A stretch of 64,000 nt of DNA from Pantoea deleyi (GCF_022647325.1 NZ_CP071405.1:124001-188000), one strand, 5' to 3'. Shown: positions 30,476 through 40,338, counted from the stretch's first letter. Made by a program: numbers and translations. The notes: generated by a model not told the origin, from the letters alone.

Positions 30476-30631
30476 ATGGCAGAGCATCGTGGTGGTTCAG
30501 GTAATTTCGCAGATAATCCGCAAAAAGCGTCTGAAGCCGGTAAAAAAGGCGGCCAGAACAGCGGCGGCGGAAATTTCAAAAACGATCGTGAAAAAGCATC
30601 AGAAGCCGGAAAAAAAGGCGGCAAGAAGTAA
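30476..30631 (+). CDS. KGG-repeat stress-induced protein (YciG/YmdF/con-10 type)
   Basis: This 51-codon gene encodes a small, very basic and glycine-rich protein. It contains two copies of the KGG motif unit, GNFADNPQKASEAGKKGG and GNFKNDREKASEAGKKGG, separated by QNSGG. The ribosome-binding site ACGGAG precedes the ATG. The family (YciG and YmdF in E. coli, con-10 in fungi) is associated with stationary phase, motility and general stress; the biochemical role is unknown. A sigma-S-like -10 element lies upstream and a terminator downstream. The protein is predicted to be disordered and cytosolic. Confidence 0.9.
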   Translation: MAEHRGGSGNFADNPQKASEAGKKGGQNSGGGNFKNDREKASEAGKKGGKK

Positions 30632-30697
30632 TCGCCTCTCTTCCTTAGTGCGGGCCTGCCTCTGAGCGAGGCCTGAGACTGATGTGTATGACACTTT

Positions 30698-30732
30698 GCC
30701 CCGTCCTCTGTGAGGTCGGGGCTTGTTTTTTC
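30698..30732 (+). terminator. Intrinsic terminator downstream of the KGG gene
   Basis: GCCCCG-T-CCTC-TGT-GAGG-T-CGGGGC forms a long hairpin with one internal mismatch, followed by TTGTTTTTT. It lies about 65 bases after the stop codon. Confidence 0.75.
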
Positions 30733-30866
30733 TCGCTCTCCGGCTTTGTCAAAAGACGCTGACAGGCTGAGCGACCTGCTGAGCATGCTCCGCTTCCCGG
30801 TGTTAAACTGCAGCCATTCTCTCATCTGAGTGCGCATCGTCACCGATGCTGTACAGGAAAACTGGC

Positions 30867-31769
30867 ATGCAACCCTCTTATGGCCGACTGGTCAGGCGCG
30901 CTGCGCTTGCCGCTACCATTCTTGCTTCTGTGCTGTTACTCGTGAAAATCTTTGCCTGGTGGTACACCGGATCGGTGAGTCTGCTGGCCTCGCTGGTGGA
31001 CTCGCTGGTCGATATCGCCGCCTCCCTCACCAATCTGCTGGTCGTACGCTATGCCCTGCAGCCGGCTGATGACGATCATACCTTCGGGCATGGTAAAGCG
31101 GAGTCACTGGCCGCGCTGGCCCAGAGTATGTTTATTTCCGGCTCGGCCCTGTTCCTGTTTCTGACCGGCCTGCAGCATCTGGCGTCGCCCAGTGTACTGC
31201 GCGCACCGGATGTCGGGATTGTAGTGACCGTGGTGGCGCTGAGTTCCACGCTGATCCTGGTCGCCTTCCAGCGCTGGGTGGTGCGCAAAACCCGCAGTCA
31301 GGCGATCCGCGCCGATATGCTGCACTACCAGTCGGACGTCATCATGAACGGTGCCATCCTGATTGCACTGGTGCTGAGCAGCTATGGCTTTGCGCGTGCA
31401 GACGCCCTGTTCGCGCTGGGGATTGGCCTGTTTATTCTCTACAGCGCACTGCGTATGGGCTACGAGGCGGTTCAGTCACTGCTGGACCGCGCGCTGCCGG
31501 AAGAGGAGCGGCAGCAGATCCTGACCCTCGCCACCACCTGGCCGCAGGTGCAGGGCGTGCACGATTTGCGCACCCGCCAGTCCGGGCCGACTAAATTTAT
31601 TCAGCTTCATCTGGAACTGGAAGATCAGCTGCCGCTGGTGCAGGCGCATCGGATCGCCGATCAGGTTGAGAAGGCGTTACGTAAAGAATTCCCCGGATCG
31701 GACGTAATTATCCATCAGGATCCCTGTTCTGTGGTACCGTTCGAGAAAGCGGATTCTGCCGGTTTTTAA
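30867..31769 (+). CDS. fieF: Cation-efflux pump FieF (YiiP)
   Basis: FieF is a cation diffusion facilitator that exports Zn(II) and Fe(II) in exchange for protons. From the ATG at 30867, preceded by AGGAAA, it has 300 residues, as in E. coli. Six membrane helices are expected in the first 205 residues. The tetrahedral transport site is formed by aspartates in [14 protein letters not shown] and by the histidine and aspartate in [10 protein letters not shown]. The C-terminal cytosolic domain carries further metal-binding histidines ([18 protein letters not shown]). A start seven codons upstream is possible. Confidence 0.96.
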   Translation: MQPSYGRLVRRAALAATILASVLLLVKIFAWWYTGSVSLLASLVDSLVDIAASLTNLLVVRYALQPADDDHTFGHGKAESLAALAQSMFISGSALFLFLTGLQHLASPSVLRAPDVGIVVTVVALSSTLILVAFQRWVVRKTRSQAIRADMLHYQSDVIMNGAILIALVLSSYGFARADALFALGIGLFILYSALRMGYEAVQSLLDRALPEEERQQILTLATTWPQVQGVHDLRTRQSGPTKFIQLHLELEDQLPLVQAHRIADQVEKALRKEFPGSDVIIHQDPCSVVPFEKADSAGF

Positions 31770-31975
31770 CCTAAATGAATCAATTTGATACGTAAGGTAT
31801 GACCCGGCGTTAACATTGCTGCAAAAATTAGTGAAAAGTTGTCTGACCTGAATCAATTCAGCAGCAAGCCTTTGATATACTATCTGCCATCACGTGTCGC
31901 GCGAGTCATAAATGGCCGTCTGCCGCGATCGACAGGCAGGATTAACCCTTAGTTTTGAACAATCCAGAGGTTGTC

Positions 31976-32938
31976 ATGATCAAGAAAATTGGTGTATTAA
32001 CCAGCGGCGGTGACGCCCCAGGCATGAACGCAGCTATTCGCGGAGTGGTTCGTTCCGCGCTGAGTGAAGGACTGGAAGTTTTTGGGATCTATGACGGCTA
32101 TCTGGGACTGTACGAAGATCGCATGATCAACCTTGATCGCTACAGCGTCTCCGACATGATCAATCGCGGCGGTACCTTCCTGGGCTCTGCGCGTTTTCCG
32201 GAGTTCCGTAACGAAGATATCCGTCAGGTCGCCATCGAGAACATGAAAAAGCGCGGCATTGATGCGCTGGTGGTGATTGGCGGTGATGGTTCCTACATGG
32301 GTGCCAAGCGCCTGACGGAGATGGGCTTCCCCTGCATCGGTCTGCCCGGCACCATCGATAACGACGTCGCCGGTACGGACTACACCATCGGTTACTTCAC
32401 GGCGCTGGAAACGGTGGTGGAAGCGATCGACCGTCTGCGTGACACCTCTTCTTCACACCAGCGCATCTCTATCGTGGAAGTGATGGGCCGCTACTGTGGC
32501 GATCTGACGCTGGCGGCGGCGATTGCCGGTGGCTGTGAGTTCATCGTGCTGCCAGAGTTCCCTTATACCCGCGAAGAGCTGGTCGCGGAAATCAAAGCGG
32601 GCATCGCCAAAGGTAAGAAACATGCGATCGTGGCGATTACCGAGCACATCTGCGATATCGACGATCTGGCGCGCTACATCGAAACAGAAACCAAACGTGA
32701 AACCCGTTCGACGGTACTGGGTCACATCCAGCGTGGCGGTGCGCCCTGTGCCTATGACCGTATCCTGGCGTCGCGCATGGGTGCCTACTCCATTGAACTG
32801 CTGATGCAGGGTTATGGCGGCCGCTGCGTCGGTATCCAGAATGAGAAGATGGTCCATCACGATATCATCGACGCGATTGAAAACATGAAGCGTCCATTCA
32901 AGCGTGACTGGCTCGACACCGCGAAAAAACTCTACTGA
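31976..32938 (+). CDS. pfkA: ATP-dependent 6-phosphofructokinase I
   Basis: PfkA phosphorylates fructose 6-phosphate, the committed step of glycolysis; it is an allosteric tetramer activated by ADP and inhibited by PEP. The protein has 320 residues, as in E. coli. ATP is bound by [10 protein letters not shown] and [10 protein letters not shown]. The catalytic aspartate is in [14 protein letters not shown], and [11 protein letters not shown] contributes to substrate binding. The start at 31976 has AGAGG upstream. The gap to fieF (206 bases) includes a TATACT at 31876-31881, a possible -10 element. Confidence 0.98.
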   Translation: MIKKIGVLTSGGDAPGMNAAIRGVVRSALSEGLEVFGIYDGYLGLYEDRMINLDRYSVSDMINRGGTFLGSARFPEFRNEDIRQVAIENMKKRGIDALVVIGGDGSYMGAKRLTEMGFPCIGLPGTIDNDVAGTDYTIGYFTALETVVEAIDRLRDTSSSHQRISIVEVMGRYCGDLTLAAAIAGGCEFIVLPEFPYTREELVAEIKAGIAKGKKHAIVAITEHICDIDDLARYIETETKRETRSTVLGHIQRGGAPCAYDRILASRMGAYSIELLMQGYGGRCVGIQNEKMVHHDIIDAIENMKRPFKRDWLDTAKKLY

Positions 32939-33081
32939 TCCCACGGCGGAGCGTGCTGCAGAGCGCGCTCCGGCAGCCCGGCGCTATATTCCTCGCAGTT
33001 ATAACCGCTCGTTTTTAATTCTTTAATCTCTCAATTGGTTTATGTCACGCTTAGCCCATAACGACATTGGGAGAGTGCGTA

Positions 33082-34071
33082 ATGAACAAGTGGAGTATTG
33101 GCGTTACCCTGTTGCTGGCCTCGACCAGCGTTCTGGCGAAAGACATTCAGCTGTTAAACGTTTCCTACGACCCGACGCGTGAGCTGTACGAACAGTACAA
33201 CAAGGCGTTCAGTGCGCACTACAAACAGGAAACCGGCGATAATGTGGTAGTGCGTCAGTCACACGGCGGCTCCGGAAAGCAGGCGACCTCCGTCATCAAC
33301 GGCATTCGTGCCGATGTGGTCACGCTGGCCCTACAGTCGGATGTCGATGCCATCGCCGAGCGGGGACGTATCGATAAAAACTGGCAGCAGCGTCTGCCGG
33401 ACAACTCTGCGCCCTACACCTCGACCATTGTCTTCCTGGTGCGTAAAGGAAACCCGAAAGGGATCCATGACTGGAGCGACCTGACGAAACCGGGCGTCTC
33501 CGTGATTACTCCGAACCCGAAAACCTCCGGCGGCGCACGCTGGAACTACCTGGCGGCCTGGGGCTGGGCGCTGGACCACAACAATGGCGATCAGGCAAAA
33601 GCCCTGGCGTACGTCAGAGCGCTGTTTAAAAACGTTGAGGTGCAGGATTCCGGGGCACGCGGCGCAACCAATACCTTCGTTGAGCGCGGAATTGGTGATG
33701 TGCTGATCGCCTGGGAAAACGAAGCCTACCTGGCGGTGAATAAGCTGGGCAAAGATAAGTTTGAGATTGTCACCCCGAGCGAATCCATTCTGGCGGAGCC
33801 GACGGTGTCGGTGGTCGATAAAGTGGTGGATGAAAAGGACACGCGCAAAGTCGCCGATGCCTATCTGAAGTATCTCTACTCGCCGGAAGGTCAGACGATT
33901 GCAGCACAGAATTACTATCGTCCGCGTGATGCTGAAATCGCGAAGCAATTCTCCAGCACCTTTGCGCCGGTGAAGCTGTTTACCGTTCAGGATAAGTTTG
34001 GCGGCTGGGCTCAGGCACAGAAAGCCCACTTTGCCGATGGCGGCAGCTACGATCAGGTCATGAAACCCTGA
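33082..34071 (+). CDS. sbp: Periplasmic sulfate-binding protein
   Basis: Sbp binds sulfate (and thiosulfate weakly) in the periplasm and delivers it to the CysTWA ABC transporter. From the ATG at 33082, preceded by GGGAGAGTGC, it has 329 residues. A signal peptide ends near SVLA (residue 19), followed by [28 protein letters not shown] and [18 protein letters not shown] are family signatures of the sulfate site. The transporter genes are not in this window. Control by CysB is expected but not seen here. Confidence 0.96.
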   Translation: MNKWSIGVTLLLASTSVLAKDIQLLNVSYDPTRELYEQYNKAFSAHYKQETGDNVVVRQSHGGSGKQATSVINGIRADVVTLALQSDVDAIAERGRIDKNWQQRLPDNSAPYTSTIVFLVRKGNPKGIHDWSDLTKPGVSVITPNPKTSGGARWNYLAAWGWALDHNNGDQAKALAYVRALFKNVEVQDSGARGATNTFVERGIGDVLIAWENEAYLAVNKLGKDKFEIVTPSESILAEPTVSVVDKVVDEKDTRKVADAYLKYLYSPEGQTIAAQNYYRPRDAEIAKQFSSTFAPVKLFTVQDKFGGWAQAQKAHFADGGSYDQVMKP

Positions 34072-34227
34072 TCCCGGGCGGTCAGCGCCGATCGGCGCTA
34101 ACCGCTGCTCTCTGTCACTTTCCTGCGTCTTCCCCATCCGGCCACCGGCTCCTCTGCCCCGAATTCCCCGTGACATTTTTTTCCCGCCAGGCGAGGATGC
34201 AGGCTGCTTAGCCACTCAGGAAGCGTC

Positions 34228-35013
34228 ATGATGACAACACGTCGTGCAGCCCGTCTGGCTGCCGTTCTGCTGGTGCTGGTCATTGCGGGGATGCTGGCGG
34301 CCGCCATGCATTTCAAAAAAAACAGTGATGCGCTGTGGCAGATTGTCAGCGGGCAATGTCTGCCCGGTCAGCAGCGTTACGGCGATCCCGCACCCTGTCA
34401 GCGCGTCGATCTCAGCCAGCACTATGCGATGCTGAAAGACCGCAACGGGCCGTTGCAGTATCTGCTGATCCCGACCGACAGGATCAGCGGCATCGAAAGC
34501 CCGGTACTCCTTCATCCCGACACGCCCAACTATGTCGCCCTTGCCTGGCAGGAACGCGCTCTTCTGGCCCAGCGGCACGGTGCGCCTGTTGATGACCGGG
34601 TGCTCTCACTGGCGATTAATGCCCGGTATGGGCGCACACAGAATCAGCTGCACATTCATCTCTCCTGTCTGCGACCCGATGTGCGCGAGCAGCTCGACCG
34701 GCTGACGCCGCCGCGCAGCGGGCAGTGGCAGCGCGTCACGCTGCGCAGTCACCGCTACTGGCTGCGTACCCTGACGCCGGAGGCGCTGGCGCAGCAGAGT
34801 GCGTTTATCCGGCTGGCAGACGAACAACCCGCCGCGCGGGCAGAGATGGGAAAATATGGGCTGGCGCTGGCGGAATCAGGGGATGGGCGACTGGTGCTGA
34901 TGGCTATCGAGCAGAACTGGCTGCTGCTGAACAGGGGATCGGCGGAGGAGTTACAGGACCACAGCTGTCAGCTGATTGCGCCGACAAAAAAAGGCGGCCT
35001 GAGCCGCCTCTGA
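34228..35013 (+). CDS. cdh: CDP-diacylglycerol pyrophosphatase
   Basis: Cdh hydrolyses CDP-diacylglycerol to phosphatidate and CMP at the inner membrane. The product has 261 residues, with one N-terminal membrane anchor (residues 9-27) and a HIT-like active-site motif QLHIHLSCLRPDV near residue 145. PNYVALAWQERALLAQRHG is also characteristic. It lies between sbp and tpiA, as in E. coli. Its last codons, encoding KKGGLSRL, contain a hairpin that serves as the tpiA terminator on the other strand. Confidence 0.93.
   Translation: MMTTRRAARLAAVLLVLVIAGMLAAAMHFKKNSDALWQIVSGQCLPGQQRYGDPAPCQRVDLSQHYAMLKDRNGPLQYLLIPTDRISGIESPVLLHPDTPNYVALAWQERALLAQRHGAPVDDRVLSLAINARYGRTQNQLHIHLSCLRPDVREQLDRLTPPRSGQWQRVTLRSHRYWLRTLTPEALAQQSAFIRLADEQPAARAEMGKYGLALAESGDGRLVLMAIEQNWLLLNRGSAEELQDHSCQLIAPTKKGGLSRL
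34986..35009 (-). terminator. Intrinsic terminator of tpiA, inside the cdh coding end
   Basis: Read on the minus strand, AGGCGGC-TCA-GCCGCCT is followed by seven T. It begins about 20 bases after the tpiA stop and lies wholly within the last codons of the convergent cdh gene. Confidence 0.85.
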
Positions 35014-35028
35014 TTCAGCGCGTCAGAC

Positions 35029-35796
35029 TCAGGCGTTTTTGGCCGCCGCTGCCGCTTTTACGATGACAGCGAAAGCGTCCGCTTTCAGTGACGCACCGCC
35101 AACCAGCGCGCCATCAATGTCAGGCTGGGTGAAGAGTTCAGCCGCATTTTTATCGTTCACTGAGCCGCCATACTGAATGATGACCTGCTCTGCGATGGCC
35201 GCATCTTTCTTCGCGATATGGTCACGAATGAATTTGTGGACAGCCTGTGCCTGTGCCGGGGTGGCAGATTTGCCGGTACCGATGGCCCAGACCGGCTCAT
35301 ACGCGATGACCGCATCTTTAAAGGCTTCTGCGCCCTGGGATGCCAGCACGGCATCCAGCTGACGCGCGCAGACTTCTTCGGTTTTACCCGCTTCGTTTTC
35401 CGCTTCGGTTTCGCCGATGCACAGCACCGGTACCAGACCCGCAGACTTCAGCACGGCGAATTTCTTCGCGATGAATTCGTCGCTCTCTTTGTGATAGGTG
35501 CGGCGTTCTGAGTGACCGATAATGATATATTTCGCACCGATGTCTTTCAGCATCTCTGCGGAGACTTCACCGGTGAAGGCGCCAGACAGGTTAACGTCCA
35601 CATTCTGCGCACCCAGGGCGATGTGGCTGCCGGAGATAGCGTGTTTTGCCTGCTCGAGATAGAGCGCTGGTGGTGCAATCGCGACGCCACACCCTTCAAC
35701 GCCAGAGAGTTCCTTGCGCAGACCGGCGATCAGTTCAGCTGTCATCTGCTTGCTGCCATTCAACTTCCAGTTACCCATAACCAGTGGATGTCGCAT
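35029..35796 (-). CDS. tpiA: Triosephosphate isomerase
   Basis: TpiA interconverts dihydroxyacetone phosphate and glyceraldehyde 3-phosphate. The protein is 255 residues from the ATG at 35796 ([18 protein letters not shown]). Catalytic residues are K11 (NWKLNG), the histidine in IIGHSERR and the glutamate in [11 protein letters not shown]; the phosphate-binding [11 protein letters not shown] and VGGASLKA are present. An upstream in-frame extension to 35874 is not conserved. The C-terminus is alanine-rich. Confidence 0.98.
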   Translation of the reverse strand: MRHPLVMGNWKLNGSKQMTAELIAGLRKELSGVEGCGVAIAPPALYLEQAKHAISGSHIALGAQNVDVNLSGAFTGEVSAEMLKDIGAKYIIIGHSERRTYHKESDEFIAKKFAVLKSAGLVPVLCIGETEAENEAGKTEEVCARQLDAVLASQGAEAFKDAVIAYEPVWAIGTGKSATPAQAQAVHKFIRDHIAKKDAAIAEQVIIQYGGSVNDKNAAELFTQPDIDGALVGGASLKADAFAVIVKAAAAAKNA

Positions 35797-35916
35797 TCTA
35801 TCCTCCGCATAACGCGATACATGAAAAGTCGCTGCCAGCCGGCAGCGTAGTCTGCCAGACAGTATAGAGATCAAATGTTGCGATGGCTTTGCTTTTCGTC
35901 ATTTTCAGCCACTTCC

Positions 35917-36507
35917 TCAGGGGCTGGCGAGCGCCAGTTTGACTGGCTCCACGGCGAAGGTCAGCCCTTTGTCGCCGTGGTCCGCCACCACAAAACGGAG
36001 CGCGCCTTCAACCTGGGCAAAGTAGGGGAGATCTTTCCCTGCCTTAAGCAGCGCCTCCAGCTTTTTACGGCCCTCATCGGCGCTCAGCCCCGGCACAAAG
36101 AAGCGCAGCATGGCGGTCATGTAGGCCAGCGCCTTTTGCTGCGAGGCGTTCTGATCCGGGCCAGGCAGGGGCAGCCAGGTAATCTGCAGCGTCTTGATTT
36201 TGCCGGTACCCGGCTCCAGCGCCGTCGAGGCATACAGGGTTTCGTTGATTTTGCTGGCGGCGCGCGTCAGGTTGCTTTTATCCCCGCGATTATCGATGGC
36301 ACGATATTCCGGCAGCATCAGCGTCGCATTGGCCAGATTATATTTTTCGCGAAACTGGCCGATAGTCATATCAAAGGTGGGCGCACCCGCCAGCAGATAG
36401 GGGGCAGCAGGCAGCGCATCGGCCCGCTCCTGTGGTGGCGGGTCGGCGGCAAATACCGGAACCGTCAGCGCAAACGATAACAGCAGTGCGCCAGGCAAAT
36501 TCTTCAT
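35917..36507 (-). CDS. yiiQ: DUF1454 family protein YiiQ
   Basis: From the ATG at 36507 this encodes 196 residues with a signal peptide (cleavage near VFAA, residue 20), so it is periplasmic. Conserved family segments are APYLLAGAPTFDMTIGQFRE, AIDNRGDKSNLTRAASKINE, LYASTALEPGTGKIK and GLTFAVEPVKLALA. It matches E. coli YiiQ in length and position next to tpiA. The function is unknown. The frame is open far upstream to 36795, overlapping yiiR, but that part is not conserved. Confidence 0.9.
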   Translation of the reverse strand: MKNLPGALLLSFALTVPVFAADPPPQERADALPAAPYLLAGAPTFDMTIGQFREKYNLANATLMLPEYRAIDNRGDKSNLTRAASKINETLYASTALEPGTGKIKTLQITWLPLPGPDQNASQQKALAYMTAMLRFFVPGLSADEGRKKLEALLKAGKDLPYFAQVEGALRFVVADHGDKGLTFAVEPVKLALASP

Positions 36508-36604
36508 TTTGTCGATCCTAACCCGTAAACTCAGGCGCAAATTAAAACGGTTTTTATCCGCGAGGTCAAAAGCGCGGCGGTTCTCTTTCTCTGGATAATA
36601 ATGC

Positions 36605-37039
36605 ATGACGTTACAACAATGGTGTTTTTCCTGGCGTGGCCGGCTGGGGCGCCGGGATTTCTGGATCTGGCAGGCGGTCTGGTTGCTGCTCACCACGCTT
36701 CTGTTTGTCCTGGCCGCTAACGACTGGCTTGATACCCAGATGGCGGCTTTCGGCGTGGTCTGTCTGCTGTGGCCCGCCAGCGCAGTTATCGTCAAACGAC
36801 TGCACGACCGTAACCGTCGCGGCTACTGGGGCTTCCTGGTGATTGTGGCCTGGCTGCTGGTCGCGGGGAACTGGAGCATGCTGCCCGGTCTGCTGCCCTG
36901 GCTGCTGGGACGCGCCATGCCGTTTGTCCTGCTGGCGGGTCTGCTACTCGATCTCGGGGTCTTTCGCGGCACCCCCGGCGCTAACCGGTTTGGTGCCGCG
37001 ACGGAGCCGGTGCGATACCGGCCCGCGCCTCACCAGTAA
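36605..37039 (+). CDS. yiiR: DUF805 inner-membrane protein YiiR
   Basis: The 144-residue protein has three or four membrane helices (about residues 22-40, 45-63, 74-90 and 98-118) and the DUF805 signatures WRGRLGRRDFWIW at the N-terminus and VKRLHDRNRRGYWG after the second helix. E. coli YiiR has the same size and position. The function is unknown. Its last ten bases overlap the end of fpr on the other strand. Confidence 0.88.
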   Translation: MTLQQWCFSWRGRLGRRDFWIWQAVWLLLTTLLFVLAANDWLDTQMAAFGVVCLLWPASAVIVKRLHDRNRRGYWGFLVIVAWLLVAGNWSMLPGLLPWLLGRAMPFVLLAGLLLDLGVFRGTPGANRFGAATEPVRYRPAPHQ

Positions 37040-37776
37040 TGTTCGCTGGTAATATGGCCCGGTTTGCGCTTCAGGTGTTTGCGCATCCCGCGCGTCTCTT
37101 TCAGTAACTGCTGGGTATCACGCACCATCTGCGGATTGCCGCACAGCATCACATGACTGCTGTCGGCATCCAGTGTCAGTCCGGTGGCCCGCTCCAGCTC
37201 ACCGTTTTCGATCAGCGCCGGCACCCGGCCCGTCAGCGATCCGGCAACGGCTTCGCGGCTCACCACCGTCTGGATATGCAGCTGGCCGGGATAGCGCTGC
37301 TGCAGTTGCTGCATCAGCGGCAAAAAGCTCAGATCGGCGGCGTAGCGCGCGGCATGGACCAGCACAATGTTTTCAAAGCGGTCCACGCCTTCGCCCTGCT
37401 GCAGCATCGACAGGTAGGGGCCAATTGCGGTGCCGGTAGCCAGCATCCACAAGGTTTTGCAATCCGGCACTTCATCCAGCACGAAGAAGCCCGCCGCCTC
37501 TTTGGTCACCATGACCTGGTCGCCCGGCCGGAGCGCCTGCAGATGCGGGCTCAGCTTGCCTTCCGGCACGGTGACCAGATAGAACTCCAGCAGATCATCT
37601 TTGGGGGCGTTGACGTAGGAGTAGGCGCGCTGAACCCGTTCACCGTCAATTTCCAGCGCGAGCTTGGCAAACTGCCCGGCGACAAAGGGATCGATGGGCG
37701 CGTTGACCCGGAGACTGAACAGCGCATCCGTCCAGTTTTTTACTTCCTTCACTTCCGCATTGACCCATTCAGCCAT
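37030..37776 (-). CDS. fpr: Ferredoxin/flavodoxin-NADP+ reductase
   Basis: Fpr transfers electrons between NADPH and flavodoxin or ferredoxin, supporting biotin synthesis, radical-SAM activation and oxidative-stress repair. From the second ATG it has 248 residues, as in E. coli. FAD is bound by QRAYSYVNAP, NADP+ by LATGTAIGPYLSML and VLVHAARYAADL, and the C-terminal EHYW stacks on the flavin. In E. coli it is SoxRS-controlled; I did not identify a SoxS box in the 273-base gap to emrD. Confidence 0.96.
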   Translation of the reverse strand: MAEWVNAEVKEVKNWTDALFSLRVNAPIDPFVAGQFAKLALEIDGERVQRAYSYVNAPKDDLLEFYLVTVPEGKLSPHLQALRPGDQVMVTKEAAGFFVLDEVPDCKTLWMLATGTAIGPYLSMLQQGEGVDRFENIVLVHAARYAADLSFLPLMQQLQQRYPGQLHIQTVVSREAVAGSLTGRVPALIENGELERATGLTLDADSSHVMLCGNPQMVRDTQQLLKETRGMRKHLKRKPGHITSEHYW

Positions 37777-38049
37777 AATCACTCCCGGGTTGTTGATTAT
37801 TCAGGCAGGTCACCATTTTCGCGACTGCCCGCTGAGAATGCCAGTCTGCGGAGCGGCAAAGGCTCTAATCGTCAAACTGTTCCATTGTCTTTACAGGCTG
37901 GCCCATAAACTTGACAGCCGCAAGCCCGGCCCTTTTTGCCTGCCTCTCGCTTTGTCACGCAATCCTGATATTTTGCCCGCCATAATCCGGTGTTCAGCGG
38001 GTGAACCGCTGCTTTAACCTCCTTTCACAGAAAGATATTTTGCAGAATC

Positions 38050-39243
38050 ATGATTAGTAAACTGGAAAATCGCCCGCTGCTGGTGATGCTCATTGTGCTG
38101 GTGGCCGTCGGGCAGATGGCTCAGACGATCTATGTCCCGGCGATGTCGGTGATGGCGGATGCCCTGAATGTGCGGGATGGCGCGCTGCAGCGCGTGATGG
38201 CCGCCTACCTGATGACCTACGGTGGATCCCAGCTGATCTACGGCCCGCTGTCGGACAGCGTCGGGCGGCGGCCGGTGATCCTGACGGGCATGCTGATCTT
38301 TATGATCGGCGCGATCACCGCGCTGATGGCGACATCGCTCGACATGCTGGTGTTCGGCAGCGCGATTCAGGGGCTGGGAACCGGCGTAGCGGGCGTGATG
38401 GCGCGCACGATGCCGCGCGATCTCTATGAGGGCCACGCGCTGCGCCGTGCTAACAGCCTGCTTAACATGGGGATTCTGGTCAGCCCGCTGCTGGCGCCGG
38501 TCATTGGCGCGCTGCTGACCCAGCTCTTTGGCTGGCACGCCTGCTTCGCCTTCCTGCTGCTGCTCTGTCTGTCCGTCACTGGCGCGATGGCGCGCTGGCT
38601 GCCGGAAACCCGGCCTCAGAGCGGGGAGGTCACGCCTTTCTTCAGGCGCTACGTTCGCCTGCTGAGTGACGTCAATTTCGTCCGCTACATTGTGCTGCTG
38701 ATTGGCGCACTGGCCGGGATCGCCGTCTTCGAGTCGAGCTGTGGCGTACTGCTGGGCGGTGTGCTTGGCCTGCCCAGCCTGACCGTCAGCATTCTGTTCA
38801 TTCTGCCGATTCCGGCGGCGTTCTTTGGTGCCTGGTTCGCCGGGCGCGAGCAGGGCTCCTGGCACAGCCTGATGTGGTGGGGCGTGAACAGCTGCCTGCT
38901 GGCGGGCATCCTGATGTGGATCCCGGCGTGGTTCGGCATCATGAATATCTGGACGCTGCTGGTGCCTGCGGCGCTGTTCTTCTTCGGTGCCGGGATGCTG
39001 TTCCCGCTGGCGACCTCCGGTGCGATGGAGCCTTATGCCTGGCTGGCGGGGAGTGCAGGCGCACTGATTGGCGGGATGCAGAACCTGGGATCGGGCCTCG
39101 TGGCCTGGCTCTCTGCCCTGATGCCGCAGCGCGATCAGTTCAGCCTGGGGATGCTGATGTTCTTCACCGCGCTGGTGATGCTGCTCTGCTGGTTGCCGCT
39201 CTCTCGTCAGCCGGAGCGCGGCAACCAGCCGGTTACAGGATAA
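38050..39243 (+). CDS. emrD: Multidrug efflux MFS transporter EmrD
   Basis: This 397-residue protein belongs to the DHA1 drug:proton antiporter family with 12 predicted helices. It matches EmrD in many segments: LVAVGQMAQTIYVPAMSVMA, YGPLSDSVGRRPVIL (motif A between helices 2 and 3), NSLLNMGILVSPLLAPVIGA and FFFGAGMLFPLATSGAMEP. EmrD exports uncouplers and detergents in E. coli. There it lies near ilvB; here it is between fpr and glpX. It converges with glpX and the two coding ends overlap by 11 bases. The Shine-Dalgarno is weak (CTCCTTTCACAG upstream). Confidence 0.92.
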   Translation: MISKLENRPLLVMLIVLVAVGQMAQTIYVPAMSVMADALNVRDGALQRVMAAYLMTYGGSQLIYGPLSDSVGRRPVILTGMLIFMIGAITALMATSLDMLVFGSAIQGLGTGVAGVMARTMPRDLYEGHALRRANSLLNMGILVSPLLAPVIGALLTQLFGWHACFAFLLLLCLSVTGAMARWLPETRPQSGEVTPFFRRYVRLLSDVNFVRYIVLLIGALAGIAVFESSCGVLLGGVLGLPSLTVSILFILPIPAAFFGAWFAGREQGSWHSLMWWGVNSCLLAGILMWIPAWFGIMNIWTLLVPAALFFFGAGMLFPLATSGAMEPYAWLAGSAGALIGGMQNLGSGLVAWLSALMPQRDQFSLGMLMFFTALVMLLCWLPLSRQPERGNQPVTG

Positions 39244-40243
39244 ACGGATGGAGCGCCGGATCTTTACGGTCGAGGTAGTGAATCGACTGGATGCGGCGGA
39301 TGGTGCGTGATTTACCGCGGATCAGCAGGGTTTCGCTGGTGGCGATATTGCCCTGACGCGTGATGCCTTTCAGCAGCTCGCCACTGGTGATGCCGGTGGC
39401 GGCAAACACTACATTGTCGTTGCGCGCCATCTCGCTCAGCGTCAGTTTTTTGCCCGCTTCGATGCCCATCTCTGCACAGCGCTGCAGCTCCTGCTCACCG
39501 AGCCGGCGGTTTTCGGCGCTGTCGCCCTTCACATGATGCCGTGCCAGCAACCGGCCCTGCATATCCCCGTCCAGCGCGCGGATCACCGCCGCCGAGACCA
39601 CCCCTTCCGGCGCGCCACCGATGCCATACATCACATCCACTTCGCTGTCCGGCATGCAGGTCAGAATCGAGGCGGCGACATCACCATCCGGGAAGGTAAA
39701 CACCCGCACGCCGAGCTGCTGCAGCTGACCGATCACCGCGTCATGGCGGGGCTTTGCCAGAATGGAGACGGTAAGCTGCGACAGCGGCTTGTTCATCGCG
39801 ATCGCAATGTTGCGGAGGTTGGTTTCCAGAGGCTGGTCGAGGTCAATCACGCCGCGCGCCGCCGGGCCGACAATCAGTTTTTCCATATACATATCGGGGG
39901 CGTGCAGGAAGCTTCCCTTGTCGCCCACGGCCATCACGGCCAGGGCATTCGCCTGACCCAGCGCCGTCATGCGGGTGCCTTCGATCGGATCGACCGCAAT
40001 ATCGACCGCGTCACCGCGTCCCGTACCGACTTTTTCACCGATATAGAGCATCGGCGCTTCGTCGATCTCGCCTTCGCCAATCACAATCTGACCGTCGATT
40101 TCAATGGAGTTCAGGACATGACGCATGGCATGGACAGCCGCGCCATCGGCCGCATTTTTGTCGCCGCGTCCTAACCAGTGGTAGCCCGCCAGCGCGGCTG
40201 CTTCGGTTACGCGGGAAAATTCAATGGCAAGTTCTCGTTTCAT
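39233..40243 (-). CDS. glpX: Fructose-1,6-bisphosphatase class II
   Basis: GlpX hydrolyses fructose 1,6-bisphosphate during growth on gluconeogenic carbon such as glycerol. From the ATG at 40243 it has 336 residues, as in E. coli. Metal- and substrate-binding segments are IGEGEIDEAPMLYIGE, AVDPIEGTRM and YGIGGAPEGVVSAA. It is the last gene of glpFKX, 95 bases after glpK, with a hairpin in between. The upstream in-frame extension is rejected because it runs across that hairpin. Confidence 0.97.
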   Translation of the reverse strand: MKRELAIEFSRVTEAAALAGYHWLGRGDKNAADGAAVHAMRHVLNSIEIDGQIVIGEGEIDEAPMLYIGEKVGTGRGDAVDIAVDPIEGTRMTALGQANALAVMAVGDKGSFLHAPDMYMEKLIVGPAARGVIDLDQPLETNLRNIAIAMNKPLSQLTVSILAKPRHDAVIGQLQQLGVRVFTFPDGDVAASILTCMPDSEVDVMYGIGGAPEGVVSAAVIRALDGDMQGRLLARHHVKGDSAENRRLGEQELQRCAEMGIEAGKKLTLSEMARNDNVVFAATGITSGELLKGITRQGNIATSETLLIRGKSRTIRRIQSIHYLDRKDPALHPFIL

Positions 40244-40302
40244 GGCATCTACCTGACAAAAAACAGGCAGGCAGTGTAACACAGCGGGGCGGTGGGGCGG
40301 GG

Positions 40303-40333
40303 AAAGGCCCACGACGATGGTCGCCGCGGGCCT
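40303..40333 (-). terminator. Weak terminator or attenuator between glpK and glpX
   Basis: On the minus strand AGGCCC and GGGCCT close a hairpin with an inner GCGAC/GTCGT stem, followed by TTTCC. It starts six bases after the glpK stop. The short T run suggests partial termination that would lower glpX relative to glpFK. Confidence 0.5.
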
Positions 40334-40338
40334 GGCTA

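Noticed and set aside
34084..34099. Perfect palindrome AGCGCCGATCGGCGCT after sbp, considered as a terminator
   Set aside because: No T run follows and the loop would be very small; no role can be assigned.
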